This document shows, piece after piece, positions 7,135 through 16,363 of a DNA stretch of 64,000 bases. This stretch comes from an uncultured Eubacteriales bacterium (lineage in GTDB: Bacteria; Bacillota; Clostridia; Christensenellales; Aristaeellaceae): contig CACYWL010000007.1 of assembly GCA_902778055.1 (NCBI GenBank), positions 1 through 64,000 of the forward strand, given 5' to 3'. A program made the translations under genes and the position numbers. Position 1 is the first letter of the stretch. Every line of letters starts with the position of its first letter. Below the pieces are notes generated by a model. The model ran no database searches. It was not told the DNA's origin and was given only the letters and a program-made list of their open reading frames with translations.

Positions 7135-9288
7135 ATGGAATCCAAATGCTATTCCATGGATCTGGCCGGCAGAAAGCTGACGCTGGAATTCGGAAGATAC
7201 TGCGAGCAGGCGAACGGTTCCGTCTGGGTTCATCTGGGCGACACCGTGGTCATGGTCAATGCCACCATGGCTCCCACTCCCAGGGAGGGAGTTGACTTCT
7301 TCCCTCTGGCCGTGGATGTTGAGGAGAAGCAGTATTCTGTCGGCAAGATTCCCGGCGGATTCATCAAGCGCGAAGGCCGTCCCACCGACAAGGCGACGCT
7401 GACCTGCCGGCTGATTGACCGGCCGCTGCGCCCTCTTTTCAACAAGGGCATGCGCAATGATGTGCAGGTTGTGGTGACCATCCTGAGCGTGGAGCAGGAC
7501 GTGCCGCCGGAAATTCCGGCCATGATCGGCTCCTCGATTGCCATCGCTGTTTCCGATATTCCGTGGAACGGCCCGACCGGCGCAGTGCTGGTTGGACGTG
7601 TGAACGGCCAGTTTGTGATCTGCCCCGACGAAGCACAGCGTGCGCAGAGCGATCTGAGCCTCTATGTGGCCGGAACCGAGGAAGCCATCATGATGGTCGA
7701 AGCCGGCGCCAACGAGCTGAGTGAAGATACCATGCTGGATGCTATTCTGTTTGGTCATGAGGAGATCAAAAAACTCGTGGCTTTCCAGAAGCAGATTGTT
7801 GCCGAAATCGGTAAGGAAAAGAAAGTTGTTCCGCTGATTACGACCGGCGATGATGTGAAGGCCGCAGTGCGGGAGTTCGCTTTCGAGAAATGCAAATGGG
7901 TTTATGAAACCTTTGAACGCAAGGAGCGCCAGTCCCGCGAGGCCCAGGTGAAGGAAGAGACCCTGGCTGCGCTGGCGGAAAAGTTCCCGGAGCGGGAAAG
8001 TGAAATCGAAGATGCTCTGTACTACCTGAATAAGGAAGTTATGCGGGCAAAGATTCTGAACGAAGGCATTCGGCCTGATGGACGGAAGGTCAATGAGATC
8101 CGGCCGATCTGGTGTGACGTTGGCGTACTGCCTCGGACTCACGGCTCCGCCATTTTCACCCGCGGACAGACCCAGGCTCTGACCGTTACTACCCTCGGCA
8201 TGGCTTCCGAAGGGCAGACGCTGGACGGCCTGAGCGCGACGGAAACCTACAAGCGGTACATTCATCAGTACAACATGCCCCCGTACGCCACCGGAGAAGC
8301 CGGACGCTTGAAGAGCCCCGGCCGCCGGGAGATCGGACATGGCGCCCTGGCGGAACGTGCACTTCTGCCGGTGATTCCCTCCGAGGAGGAGTTTCCCTAT
8401 GCCATGCGCCTGGTGAGCGAGATTCTGAGCTCCAACGGCTCCAGTTCCATGGCTTCTGTGTGCGGCAGCACGCTGAGCCTGATGGATGCCGGTGTGCCGA
8501 TCAGTGCTCCGGTTGCCGGCGTTGCCATGGGCCTGATCACCGATCAGGAGAGCGGGAAGCTGGCAGTCCTGACGGACATTCAGGGCCTGGAGGATTTCCT
8601 GGGTGACATGGACTTCAAGGTTGCCGGTTCCATGAACGGCATCACTGCGCTGCAGATGGACATCAAGATTGCCGGCATCAACCGGGCAATCCTTCAGCAG
8701 GCGCTGGCCCAGGCGCTCCAGGGAAGACTTCATATCCTGAAGATCATGCTGGAAACGCTCGGACAGCCGCGTGAGGAGCTGAGCCCCTATGCTCCGAAGA
8801 TCATCAACTTCACGATTAATCCGGACAAGATCCGCGAAGTGATCGGGCCCGGCGGAAAGATGATCAACAAGATTATCGCTGAGACCGGTGTCAAGATTGA
8901 CATCGAAGATGACGGCCGTGTGTTTATTTCCACAGCAGATTCCGAAGCGGCTGCCAAGGCCCGGAAAATCATCGAAGGCATTGCGAAGGATATCGAGGTC
9001 GGGGATGTGTTTACCGGGAAGGTTGTGCGCATCATGAACTTCGGCGCCTTTGTGGAGCTGGCCCCCGGCAAGGACGGCATGATTCACATCTCCAAATTGG
9101 AGAACCACCGGGTTGAGAAGGTTGAGGATGTTGTCAACATCGGGGATGAGCTGGAGGTCCGGGTCAGTGAGATTGATGCTCAGGGCCGAATCAACCTGGT
9201 ACGCAATGACATCGTATATGAAAACAATGCTCCGGTGAGGAGAGAGAACGGCGGAAGCCGGCGTCCGCCGCGGAGAGACAGCCACTGA
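7135..9288 (+). CDS. pnp: Polyribonucleotide nucleotidyltransferase (PNPase)
   Basis: A 717-residue PNPase of normal length, which degrades RNA 3'-5' with phosphate and can also add tails. Order: RNase PH domain 1 (about 10-145), helical linker, RNase PH domain 2 (about 315-530, including ILSSNGSSSMASVCGS), KH domain with GPGGKMINKII near residue 571, and an S1 domain (about 622-690; GKVVRIMNFGAFVEL, GMIHISKL). It normally acts as a trimer. AAGGAG lies about eleven bases before the ATG inside a purine tract. It is probably cotranscribed in part with rpsO and ends at a strong terminator. Confidence 0.97.
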   Translation: MESKCYSMDLAGRKLTLEFGRYCEQANGSVWVHLGDTVVMVNATMAPTPREGVDFFPLAVDVEEKQYSVGKIPGGFIKREGRPTDKATLTCRLIDRPLRPLFNKGMRNDVQVVVTILSVEQDVPPEIPAMIGSSIAIAVSDIPWNGPTGAVLVGRVNGQFVICPDEAQRAQSDLSLYVAGTEEAIMMVEAGANELSEDTMLDAILFGHEEIKKLVAFQKQIVAEIGKEKKVVPLITTGDDVKAAVREFAFEKCKWVYETFERKERQSREAQVKEETLAALAEKFPERESEIEDALYYLNKEVMRAKILNEGIRPDGRKVNEIRPIWCDVGVLPRTHGSAIFTRGQTQALTVTTLGMASEGQTLDGLSATETYKRYIHQYNMPPYATGEAGRLKSPGRREIGHGALAERALLPVIPSEEEFPYAMRLVSEILSSNGSSSMASVCGSTLSLMDAGVPISAPVAGVAMGLITDQESGKLAVLTDIQGLEDFLGDMDFKVAGSMNGITALQMDIKIAGINRAILQQALAQALQGRLHILKIMLETLGQPREELSPYAPKIINFTINPDKIREVIGPGGKMINKIIAETGVKIDIEDDGRVFISTADSEAAAKARKIIEGIAKDIEVGDVFTGKVVRIMNFGAFVELAPGKDGMIHISKLENHRVEKVEDVVNIGDELEVRVSEIDAQGRINLVRNDIVYENNAPVRRENGGSRRPPRRDSH

Positions 9289-9301
9289 GGCTGCCGGTTA
9301 T

Positions 9302-9333
9302 CAGGGAGGCTGAACAGCCTCCCTGTGCTTTTT
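9302..9333 (+). terminator. Terminator after pnp
   Basis: CAGGGAGGCT / AGCCTCCCTG with a GAAC loop, then TGCTTTTT. Confidence 0.85.
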
Positions 9334-9456
9334 CCCATCCGGGGAAAACAGGATCTTCCCTGCTTTTCGCAGGATGCGGGATCCTGACGGGATGAAGGCG
9401 AATCTTCCTTCAACGGCTTCAAAACCTGGAGAGGTGCGCGAGAAAGAGAAGAAAGC

Positions 9457-9891
9457 ATGAACAAGAGAATTCTATGCCTCGATGTCGGGGACGTGAGGAT
9501 AGGCGTGGCCGTGTCGGATTTGACCCGTACCATTGCGACCCCCGTCGAGGTGATCCACCGTGTGGGATGGGGCCCGGACTGCAGGAGAATCCGGATGCTG
9601 TGCGATCAGTTCGAGACCGATGAGGTGCTGTCCGGACTTCCGCTGAACATGGACGGCAGCGAGGGTTTTCAGGCCCGAAAGGTACGTGAATTCTGCGCGC
9701 AGGTGGAGAAGCAGGGGCTGAAAGTTCAGTATCAGGACGAACGGCTGACGACGGTGAGCGCTGAGGAGGCTCTGCTGGAGGACGGTATGCACCGGGAGAA
9801 CCGGAAAAAGAACGTTGACAAGGTTGCCGCTGCATTGATCCTGCAGCAGTGGCTGGATGAACAGAAAGAGATTCAATTAAAGGAGGAATGA
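9457..9891 (+). CDS. ruvX: Putative pre-16S rRNA nuclease (YqgF/RuvX)
   Basis: A 144-residue YqgF-family protein with an RNase H-like fold. The family processes the 5' end of pre-16S rRNA in E. coli; the Holliday-junction resolvase label is older. The N-terminal CLDVGDVRIGVAVSD carries the first catalytic Asp, SGLPLNMDGSEG is the second signature, and the QDERLTT and NVDKVAAALILQQWL motifs follow, all expected. The DUF1292 gene begins three bases after its stop, an arrangement common in Clostridia. Confidence 0.93.
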   Translation: MNKRILCLDVGDVRIGVAVSDLTRTIATPVEVIHRVGWGPDCRRIRMLCDQFETDEVLSGLPLNMDGSEGFQARKVREFCAQVEKQGLKVQYQDERLTTVSAEEALLEDGMHRENRKKNVDKVAAALILQQWLDEQKEIQLKEE

Positions 9892-9894
9892 GAA

Positions 9895-10239
9895 ATGACA
9901 GAGGGCTTTGAAACGAACGAGGGGCTGAATGAGGCCAGCGGTATGGAAGCACAGGATGAAACGGAAGAGCTGGAAGAGACATATGATGTGATCGAACTGG
10001 TGGATGAGGAAGGAGAAACCCAGGAGTTTGAACTTCTGGCTTCCTTTGACCTGAACGATCAGCACTACATCGCGGTGGCGGACCCCACGGAGGAAGAGGA
10101 TCCGGAGTCCATGGAAGTATTCATTCTGAGGACGGAAACTGATCAGGACGGAAACGATACCTATGTGACCGTGGAGGACGAGGAAGCGGACGAAGCATTT
10201 AACTATTTCCTTTCCCTCGTGGATGCGGAAGAGGAATGA
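9895..10239 (+). CDS. DUF1292 domain protein
   Basis: A 114-residue, very acidic protein with the DUF1292 pattern: D.IELVDEEGET.EFELLASF, then YIAVADP and EVFILR, and a Glu-rich tail. Function is unknown; YrzB of Bacillus belongs here and its genes sit with the YqgF/RuvX homologue. GGAGG in the last codons of ruvX serves as ribosome site, so the two are translationally linked. The N-terminal 25 residues are low-complexity acidic sequence. Confidence 0.85.
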   Translation: MTEGFETNEGLNEASGMEAQDETEELEETYDVIELVDEEGETQEFELLASFDLNDQHYIAVADPTEEEDPESMEVFILRTETDQDGNDTYVTVEDEEADEAFNYFLSLVDAEEE

Positions 10240-10355
10240 CCTGGTTTTTGTACTTTCCGCGGGGGTTCACAGAGACGGAGCTTATTATGCTCTGCATTTG
10301 AGCCCTGCAATCGAAGATTCAGGGGATATTCAAGCCTGTTCAGGCGATTCCGCAA

Positions 10356-10384
10356 TTGACGCGCGGGAAGGAAAGGAATAAAAT
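10356..10384 (+). promoter_or_regulatory. Promoter of hppA
   Basis: TTGACG (10356-10361), 17-base spacer, TAAAAT (10379-10384), 84 bases upstream of the hppA ATG. Confidence 0.65.
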
Positions 10385-10467
10385 ATGAACGGCTTTTTTC
10401 CTCCGTGAGTTCGAAGGGTCTGAAAGCCAAATATATCCTGAAAGAGGAGAAACGGGAGGTTTTACTT

Positions 10468-12594
10468 ATGTCTCTGTGGTATATCCTCACTCTGTGTGTG
10501 GTTGCCGCGACGATCTGCTACGTCTTCTGGAACTACAACAAAATCAAAAAGATGCCGGAAGGCACTCCGGAGATGGTGGAGATGGCGGGCATCATCCGGA
10601 GCGGCGCGAACACCTTTATGAAAACCGAATACAAGACAATCGCGATCGTCGTGGTGATCATTGCGCTGGTGCTGAGCCTGTTTGTCGAGCGGACCAGCGG
10701 AATCACCTTCCTGCTGGGTGCGCTGATGAGTTCCGTTGTCTGCGTGCTCGGCATGAGGAGCGCGACCTACGCCAATGTCCGCACGGCGAACAAGGCCCGG
10801 GAGAGCATGTCCATCGGCGAGACCGTGAAGGTTGCTCTCTGCGGAGGTTCCATTTCCGGGCTGAGTGTTCAGGCTTTCGGCCTGCTTGGCTTCGTGCTTG
10901 TGCTGATCATCTTTGGCAATGTGAAGCCGGACAGCACCGGCGGAGGCATCATTACCACGCTGGAGGGGATTAATCCCACCATCATGCATATCTCCACCTA
11001 CAGCCTCGGCTGCAGTCTGGTGGCTATGTTTAACCGTGTTGCCGGCGGAAACTACACCAAGGCTGCCGACATCTCCGCAGATATACTGGCCAAGGTCCGG
11101 AATGATCTGCCTGAGGATGACAGCCGTGTGCCCAACGTCATTGCTGACTTCATCGGCGACAACGTGAATGACATCGCCGGCAACTGCTCTGACCTGCTGG
11201 AGAGCTTTGTTGCCACCGTGGCGGCCGCACTGATGATTTCCGTGGTGGTTTTCCATCAGCATTCCGGTCTGGAGGACAGCGTCTTCAGCGCGCTGACAAA
11301 GTATCCGGTGGCCATGGCGGGTCTGGGCCTGCTGGGCTGCCTGCTGGGTCTGGTTTATGCGGCGTTCAAGAAAATGAGCAACAATCCCTCCCGTGAGCTG
11401 AACCTGGCGACCTGGATTTCTGCCGGACTGACTCTGGTGCTGGGCTTCTTTGGTGCATGGAAGATTTTCGGCGCAGTGGACGGCGCTGTGCTGTCCGAAC
11501 TTGGCTGGGCTGCCGGCTGGGCCAGCCCCTGGCTGTGTGCGGTGCTGGGCATCGGAAGCGGTGTAGCCATCGGCTCCATTACCGAATACTATACCTCCAC
11601 CGAATATAAACCTACCCGCGAGCTGGCGGAGATGGCGCCCGAAGGTGAAGCATTCGTTGTGACCAAGGGTGACGCGGTCGGCTCCCGCAGTGTTCTGCTG
11701 CCCGTTGTTGTGATCGGCCTGGCGCTGTTTGTATCCGGAAAACTGGCCGGTATTTACGGCGTTTCGCTGGCTGCGCTGGGCATGCTGGCCTTTGTCGGCG
11801 CGACTGTTTCCATCGATGCCTTCGGTCCTATTGCGGACAACGCGGGCGGCCTGGCTGAGAGCTGCCATCTGCCCCATGATGTCCGGACCATCACCGACAA
11901 GCTCGATGCTGTCGGCAATACCACTGCTGCTGTCGGCAAGGGCTTTGCTATCGGGTCCGCTGCTTTCGCGACGGTCAGCCTGATTGTTTCCTACGTTGGA
12001 ACTTATTCCCATGGAACGCCGGATCTGAACATTGCCAGCTTCGTCGTTGTGGCTGGCGCGATCATCGGCGGTGCTCTGGTGGAGTATTTCGCGGCCATGC
12101 TGACCGACAATACCATCGACAGCGCGAAGCTGATGGCTGATGAGGGCGACAAACAGCTGACTCCCGAGGTGCTGGCCGGGAAGAAGACTCCGGATTATAA
12201 CCGGATGATTGCTCTGGCCGCGAAGGAGGCCCTGCACAAAATGCTGGTGCCTTCCGTGCTGGCCATGCTGATCCCCGTCATCGGCGGATTTGTATTTGGT
12301 GTAGAATTTGTCGGAGGACTGCTGATTGGTGCGACCATTGTTGCGATCCCCCGTGCAATCTTCATGGGCAATTCCGGCGGTGCCTTCGACAATGCAAAGA
12401 AGTACATCGAATCAGGTGCTCTGAAGGGTCATGGGAAAGGGTCCGCTGCTCACAAGGCAGCTGTGACCGGTGATACCGTGGGTGATACCCGCAAGGATGT
12501 GGTCGGCGTTGCACTGGATATTTTCATCAAGACGATGTCCACTGTGGCCAATACGCTGGTGAGCCTGTTCCGCAATATCACACTGATTCGATAA
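10468..12594 (+). CDS. hppA: K+-stimulated membrane pyrophosphatase (Na+ or H+ pump)
   Basis: A 708-residue, about 16-span membrane protein that couples pyrophosphate hydrolysis to export of Na+ or H+. The active-site segment YTKAADISADILAK...DFIGDNVNDIAGN matches the family, as does the C-terminal GDTVGDTRKDVVGVALD. The segment GNTTAAVGKG at about 483-492 has Ala where K+-independent enzymes carry Lys, so K+ dependence is predicted. Many K+-dependent anaerobe enzymes pump Na+, but the ion is inferred. CGGGAGG at 10453-10459 sets the ATG at 10468; the in-frame GTG at 10405 has no site. Pyrophosphate from biosynthesis would be its fuel. Confidence 0.95.
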   Translation: MSLWYILTLCVVAATICYVFWNYNKIKKMPEGTPEMVEMAGIIRSGANTFMKTEYKTIAIVVVIIALVLSLFVERTSGITFLLGALMSSVVCVLGMRSATYANVRTANKARESMSIGETVKVALCGGSISGLSVQAFGLLGFVLVLIIFGNVKPDSTGGGIITTLEGINPTIMHISTYSLGCSLVAMFNRVAGGNYTKAADISADILAKVRNDLPEDDSRVPNVIADFIGDNVNDIAGNCSDLLESFVATVAAALMISVVVFHQHSGLEDSVFSALTKYPVAMAGLGLLGCLLGLVYAAFKKMSNNPSRELNLATWISAGLTLVLGFFGAWKIFGAVDGAVLSELGWAAGWASPWLCAVLGIGSGVAIGSITEYYTSTEYKPTRELAEMAPEGEAFVVTKGDAVGSRSVLLPVVVIGLALFVSGKLAGIYGVSLAALGMLAFVGATVSIDAFGPIADNAGGLAESCHLPHDVRTITDKLDAVGNTTAAVGKGFAIGSAAFATVSLIVSYVGTYSHGTPDLNIASFVVVAGAIIGGALVEYFAAMLTDNTIDSAKLMADEGDKQLTPEVLAGKKTPDYNRMIALAAKEALHKMLVPSVLAMLIPVIGGFVFGVEFVGGLLIGATIVAIPRAIFMGNSGGAFDNAKKYIESGALKGHGKGSAAHKAAVTGDTVGDTRKDVVGVALDIFIKTMSTVANTLVSLFRNITLIR

Positions 12595-12616
12595 GCTTTG
12601 GTATCCTTTATTGAAG

Positions 12617-12647
12617 GCCCCGGTCCGTTTCGGACCGGGGCTTTTTT
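12617..12647 (+). terminator. Terminator after hppA
   Basis: GCCCCGGTCCG / CGGACCGGGGC, 11 bp with a TTT loop, followed by six T. Confidence 0.9.
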
Positions 12648-12692
12648 ACGGAGAAGGAGAGAATAAAAAGCAAACAATTCAAATGGAAATGA

Positions 12693-12935
12693 GTATGTTT
12701 CAACGGCGGAGAAAAAAACATTGCGGACGGCTATGATGCCTTCAAGACGCTGGCGCTCGGGGCTGATCTGGTCTGTGTCGGAAGGCCGCTGATGGAGCCG
12801 TATCTGACGGGCGGCCCAGTGGCTATGGCTGAAACCCTGCGGCAGATGACAGGTGAGCTGCGCGGCATGATGGCGCGCACGGGATCACGTGATCTCAGGC
12901 ACATTGATCCGGCCGTGATCCATCGGATGCCATAA
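12693..12935 (+). pseudogene. C-terminal fragment of an FMN-dependent alpha-hydroxy-acid oxidase
   Basis: About 80 codons are open from 12693 to the TAA at 12935. The stretch IADGYDAFKTLALGADLVCVGRP is the FMN-phosphate-binding end of the lactate/glycolate oxidase barrel, normally preceded by a D-G-G-I-R motif, and the ARTGSRDLRHID segment is its C-terminal helix. The first three quarters of the gene are missing: an in-frame TGA lies just upstream, no start codon or ribosome site is placed sensibly, and the hppA terminator is close by. It looks like a deletion remnant. Confidence 0.75.
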
Positions 12936-13016
12936 AAGAAAGGAAAACTGATAGGATCTGAAACTGTTTCTGTCACGATTGAGGCGGAATAAACGGCTTT
13001 GCTTCGGGGCCTCTCA

Positions 13017-14306
13017 TCATGTATGGGACAATGCAGAGACGACGGCATGAGGGATGGTTACACGGACCACGGTGCCGCCGCCTTCACGGGGTGAGACGGT
13101 CAATTTCCCGCTGCACATCATGGCGAGCCTGTGCCGGATGTTGTCCATGGCGATATGCGGTTCGCCGCTGTCATCCGGATCAAAACCGGTGCCGGTATCT
13201 TCTACAATGATTTCACGAGAGGAGCCCGAACCTGCGGTCCGAATCAGGATATGGAGCGGATCGGAATCCGGATCCATTCCATGCTTTACGGCGTTTTCCA
13301 CGATGGGCTGCAGTGTTAGCGGAGGCAGGCAAAAATCAACGCAAGGCGTATCATATTCCACGAAAAGGCGCGTCGAAAACTGTGCCTGTTCCACCGCGAG
13401 ATAGGCTCGGGTATGTTCCAGCTCCCTTGAGAAGGGAATCAGATCCTCACTGGCGATGGCGGTGAAGTTTCTGCGCAGATAGGTTGTAAAATCCATGGTG
13501 ACCTGCTGGGCCAGCTCGGGATCCTGCTTGCACAGATAATAAATGCTCATCATTGTGTTGTAAATGAAATGCGGACGCATCTGAAGCACCATGATGCTGG
13601 CGCGCTGGTTTGCGATTTCCCGCTGCTGGCGTATTGTCTGATCAATCTGATCAAACAGAATTATTCCCAGTATGGAAAGCGTGCAGACTGCCATTCCAAA
13701 TCCAAGCAGCGTGAATACGGATACAAAGCAATGGACTATACTGAAAACAATCTGAGGAGCAAGGCCGACGGAAAAAACATAAAAATATCTTCTGGATACT
13801 TTTTTCCTATGGCAGAATAAATAGAGCATGTTCACGATCTGGACAGAGGTGACAGCAATGATCGCAGGCACATACAAGGGACCGCGCAGGAACTGATTGC
13901 TTTCAGTGAGAACATAGAGCAGATCTGAGAAAGGCGCAATGTTCAACAAGATAAAGATGACGCTCAGAAGTACAGCTACAACGCGGAAAAAAGTGCTCTT
14001 TCGCCAGTCCTCCCCGCAGCTGTGGTGGAGAAAGAAAGTGATCTTCAGCAGCAGGATCAAATACAGCAGAGTTTCACAATAGTATAAGATCTCCTTGATT
14101 TTCTTTGCCCACGGATCATTCTGGACAAAATCCTCCGTTACGCAGAAAAAGGCGTACAGCAGAAGAAAACTGAAAAATGAGATAAAAAAATGCTTATTCC
14201 ACTTGTCGACCGCAGGAACCAGAACCGCGAATGCAAGCCCGAGCAGAATCAGCATAATCTCAGCGCCTGCAAGAGCGTAGAAAAACGGGGCCATCAAATC
14301 GTTCAT
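13017..14306 (-). CDS. LytS-type sensor histidine kinase
   Basis: A 429-residue kinase. The N-terminal half has six or seven membrane segments (about 8-230) with short loops, then the His_kinase (PF06580-type) dimerisation motif LQMRPHFIYNTMMS with the acceptor His, and an ATPase domain with NAVKHG (N box) and VEDTGTGFDPD (G1 box). Kinases of this class often sense peptides or wall-related signals. The ATG at 14306 overlaps the regulator's stop as ATGA and has GGGAGGG eight bases before it. A longer reading from 14492 has no ribosome site and runs through the regulator. Partner: the XRE-REC regulator. Confidence 0.9.
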   Translation of the reverse strand: MNDLMAPFFYALAGAEIMLILLGLAFAVLVPAVDKWNKHFFISFFSFLLLYAFFCVTEDFVQNDPWAKKIKEILYYCETLLYLILLLKITFFLHHSCGEDWRKSTFFRVVAVLLSVIFILLNIAPFSDLLYVLTESNQFLRGPLYVPAIIAVTSVQIVNMLYLFCHRKKVSRRYFYVFSVGLAPQIVFSIVHCFVSVFTLLGFGMAVCTLSILGIILFDQIDQTIRQQREIANQRASIMVLQMRPHFIYNTMMSIYYLCKQDPELAQQVTMDFTTYLRRNFTAIASEDLIPFSRELEHTRAYLAVEQAQFSTRLFVEYDTPCVDFCLPPLTLQPIVENAVKHGMDPDSDPLHILIRTAGSGSSREIIVEDTGTGFDPDDSGEPHIAMDNIRHRLAMMCSGKLTVSPREGGGTVVRVTIPHAVVSALSHT

Positions 14307-14902
14307 TGTTCGGCCCTCCCCAGGAAAAAGGGATATCGAAGTTTTTGAAGCTGTTCCTGGACGCCCTCCGGCGTGATTGGCTTCAGCATGAAACCGCTCG
14401 CTCCGGTATTCCAGGCGTCTACGGCATAATCGCTGTAGGCGGTGAGAAAGACCACATTTGTCCGGGGATTGATTTCCAGCAGCGTCCGGCAAAGCTCCAG
14501 TCCGCTCAGTTTCCCCATTTCGATATCCAGAAAAGCCAGGGCGACCCGGTTTGCTTTCGCGTATTCAACTGCTTCTGAAGGCCGGTCAAAGCCCGTGACC
14601 GTGGCGTTCGGCAGTACGGTTTCCAGAACGGGCATTCCCCCCGTAAGAATGATTCTATTGTCATCAACCATGATTACATTGGGGGCTTCATCACTTTCCG
14701 CTGCAATGGATAACAGCATCCCGGTTTCTACGCCCAGACATTTCGACAGGCGTGAAATCATCACGGGATCCGGCAGCCTGCTTCCGTTTTCCCATCGGGC
14801 TACCGTGGAGCGGGTGACATAGACCAGTTCTGCCATTTCACGCTGGGAATATCCCTTTTCAATTCTCAGTTTTTTCAGGGTCTCTGCCAGCATCATGCTC
14901 AT
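14303..14902 (-). CDS. Response regulator with N-terminal XRE helix-turn-helix and C-terminal receiver
   Basis: A 199-residue protein. Residues about 5-60 form an XRE/Cro-type DNA-binding domain (KLRIEKGYSQREMAELVYVTRSTVARWENG). A CheY-like receiver occupies about 75-195: acidic pocket MVDDN, acceptor Asp in LAFLDIEMG, the Thr in FLTAYSDYAV and the Lys in LKPITPEG. Most response regulators place the receiver first; here the order is reversed. GAGGAG precedes the ATG at 14902 by nine bases; the in-frame ATG at 14953 has no site. It is the middle gene of a three-gene minus-strand operon and presumably takes phosphate from the LytS-type kinase encoded just after it. Confidence 0.88.
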   Translation of the reverse strand: MSMMLAETLKKLRIEKGYSQREMAELVYVTRSTVARWENGSRLPDPVMISRLSKCLGVETGMLLSIAAESDEAPNVIMVDDNRIILTGGMPVLETVLPNATVTGFDRPSEAVEYAKANRVALAFLDIEMGKLSGLELCRTLLEINPRTNVVFLTAYSDYAVDAWNTGASGFMLKPITPEGVQEQLQKLRYPFFLGRAEQ

Positions 14903-14962
14903 CAGATCTTGCTCCTCACTGTGTTTCCGCGGGTTAATTGTCCGGCGGATCATTTCGGTTGA

Positions 14963-16039
14963 CTATCTGCTTCTGCGGTCGTTTTCCGAATGAGAATAGA
15001 ATTCCCGCTTATCGGAGAACATGCAGCTTTCAGCTTCACTGACCATCTCATTCATATCAATTCCTTCTTTCTCCCGCAGGCGGAATGAAGTTCCAATGGA
15101 AACATGGTAACCCTTCTGCCCCAGTTCCTGTTTGATGTGTGAAATCTCCGAGAGAAGGATGTTCTGCTGTCCGTCTGTTCTGAAAGCAACAAATTCATCT
15201 CCACCTACACGATAGACATGTTCTGAACCAAAGTGTTCCATCAGGGCTGAGGCAACCTCACACAGCATTCTGTCTCCCGAAGAGTGCCCTTCCCGGTAGT
15301 TCATTTCATGAAGGCCGTTCACGTCCGCATAAATGCAGGTCAGACTGGACGCGCACATTTCAGGATACTGATTCAAGCGGTTTTCGTAGAAGTTCCTGTT
15401 TTTGACTCCTGTCAGCAGATCCGTCTGACTCATATGTTCAATCTGACGGGACTGCAGGAGAGAACGCAGCTTGAGACTCATCATGAACACGGTTGCGGCG
15501 ATCGCCACGGCAGCAAAGGTGATCATATTCCATATATCCGCCTCCGCAACATCCGGTGTCTTGACACGGGAAACGATCAGGCAGAATACCGCAGTGACGC
15601 CTGCCGTCAGCAAAGAGAGTCTGGCAGGCTGATCATAAAACAGCAGAGGCGCGACCAAAAGAAAGGCTACTGCAGACACGGCCGCCTTCTCCGCATGCAG
15701 CAGGGAAATACGTATGCCGAATGCGTAAAGCAGGAGCTCGAATACAATCACGAAGCATGCTGAAAGGGAGGTATGCTTCGGCAAGACAAACCAGGAACAG
15801 AAGAGAATGATCAGCATTCCGATTCCGCACTGCAAATAAGTAATGCTGTTCGCGGAAGCAAAACCGCCGGAAAGAAGGCTTGCTATCGACAGCAGGAAAA
15901 AGAACACTGCGCCCAAAAGAGAAAACACCCTCAGCAGTTCTCTGTTTTTCTCCCGGATGACGGGAATCAGCGAAACATACTCTTCCTTTTCCAATCCTGC
16001 AAAGAGAAACAGACTCCTGAGTTTTCGAATGTAAATCAT
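14963..16039 (-). CDS. Membrane diguanylate cyclase (GGDEF)
   Basis: A 358-residue protein with about six membrane segments in residues 35-195 and a C-terminal GGDEF domain (about 205-350). It would make cyclic di-GMP from two GTP at the membrane. The signature is intact: DLLTGVKNRNFYENRL and YRVGGDEFVAF. The inhibitory RxxD site upstream of GGDEF is absent (F and E occupy its R and D positions), so product inhibition at that site is not expected. Start 16039 follows AAGGATGG; the in-frame ATG at 16090 lacks a site. It is the first gene of the operon with the regulator and kinase, 60 bases before the regulator. Confidence 0.9.
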   Translation of the reverse strand: MIYIRKLRSLFLFAGLEKEEYVSLIPVIREKNRELLRVFSLLGAVFFFLLSIASLLSGGFASANSITYLQCGIGMLIILFCSWFVLPKHTSLSACFVIVFELLLYAFGIRISLLHAEKAAVSAVAFLLVAPLLFYDQPARLSLLTAGVTAVFCLIVSRVKTPDVAEADIWNMITFAAVAIAATVFMMSLKLRSLLQSRQIEHMSQTDLLTGVKNRNFYENRLNQYPEMCASSLTCIYADVNGLHEMNYREGHSSGDRMLCEVASALMEHFGSEHVYRVGGDEFVAFRTDGQQNILLSEISHIKQELGQKGYHVSIGTSFRLREKEGIDMNEMVSEAESCMFSDKREFYSHSENDRRSR

Positions 16040-16152
16040 GGCGTTTCCATCCTTCTTGTCAGTTCGCACTGAAATGTCTCTCTTACACATCTCCCCGGGG
16101 AGAACTCTCCTCGGGCCTGAAGGAAAAATATCATCCTTCGGTCTCCGCTTTT

Positions 16153-16181
16153 ATTATCCTGTTGAGAACTGCTTTCGTCAA
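16153..16181 (-). promoter_or_regulatory. Promoter of the GGDEF-regulator-kinase operon
   Basis: Minus strand TTGACG (16181-16176), 17-base spacer, GATAAT (16158-16153), about 115 bases before the start codon. The leader holds two small hairpins (around 16089-16100 and 16118-16136) but no recognisable cyclic di-GMP riboswitch core. Confidence 0.65.
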
Positions 16182-16252
16182 GGGACGGGTTCCAAAAAGT
16201 CACGTCTTATGATCGCCTTGAGGCGCCCGGGTGTGACAATCCGGAACCCTCC

Positions 16253-16282
16253 TTGACAAATGGACCTCTAAAGAGTGATAAT
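16253..16282 (+). promoter_or_regulatory. Promoter of the Cache-like GGDEF gene
   Basis: TTGACA (16253-16258), 18-base spacer, GATAAT (16277-16282). Confidence 0.65.
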
Positions 16283-16363
16283 TAATAAAATTTGAGAAGT
16301 GACTTCCGTGCAGAGAATGTATCCACGGATCATATGGCAGAATGCTCTCGAGGGGGTTTTTCC

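Noticed and set aside
6928..9285. 785-codon minus-strand ORF opposite pnp
   Set aside because: An antisense shadow caused by codon bias of pnp; no recognisable protein features.
10462..12237. 591-codon minus-strand ORF opposite hppA
   Set aside because: Shadow of a highly expressed GC-rich gene; composition is rich in His, Gln, Asp and Gly with no hydrophobic core.
16040..16363. Possible cyclic di-GMP riboswitch between the two GGDEF genes
   Set aside because: The conserved riboswitch core sequences were looked for on both strands and not found; only short hairpins and two promoters are present.
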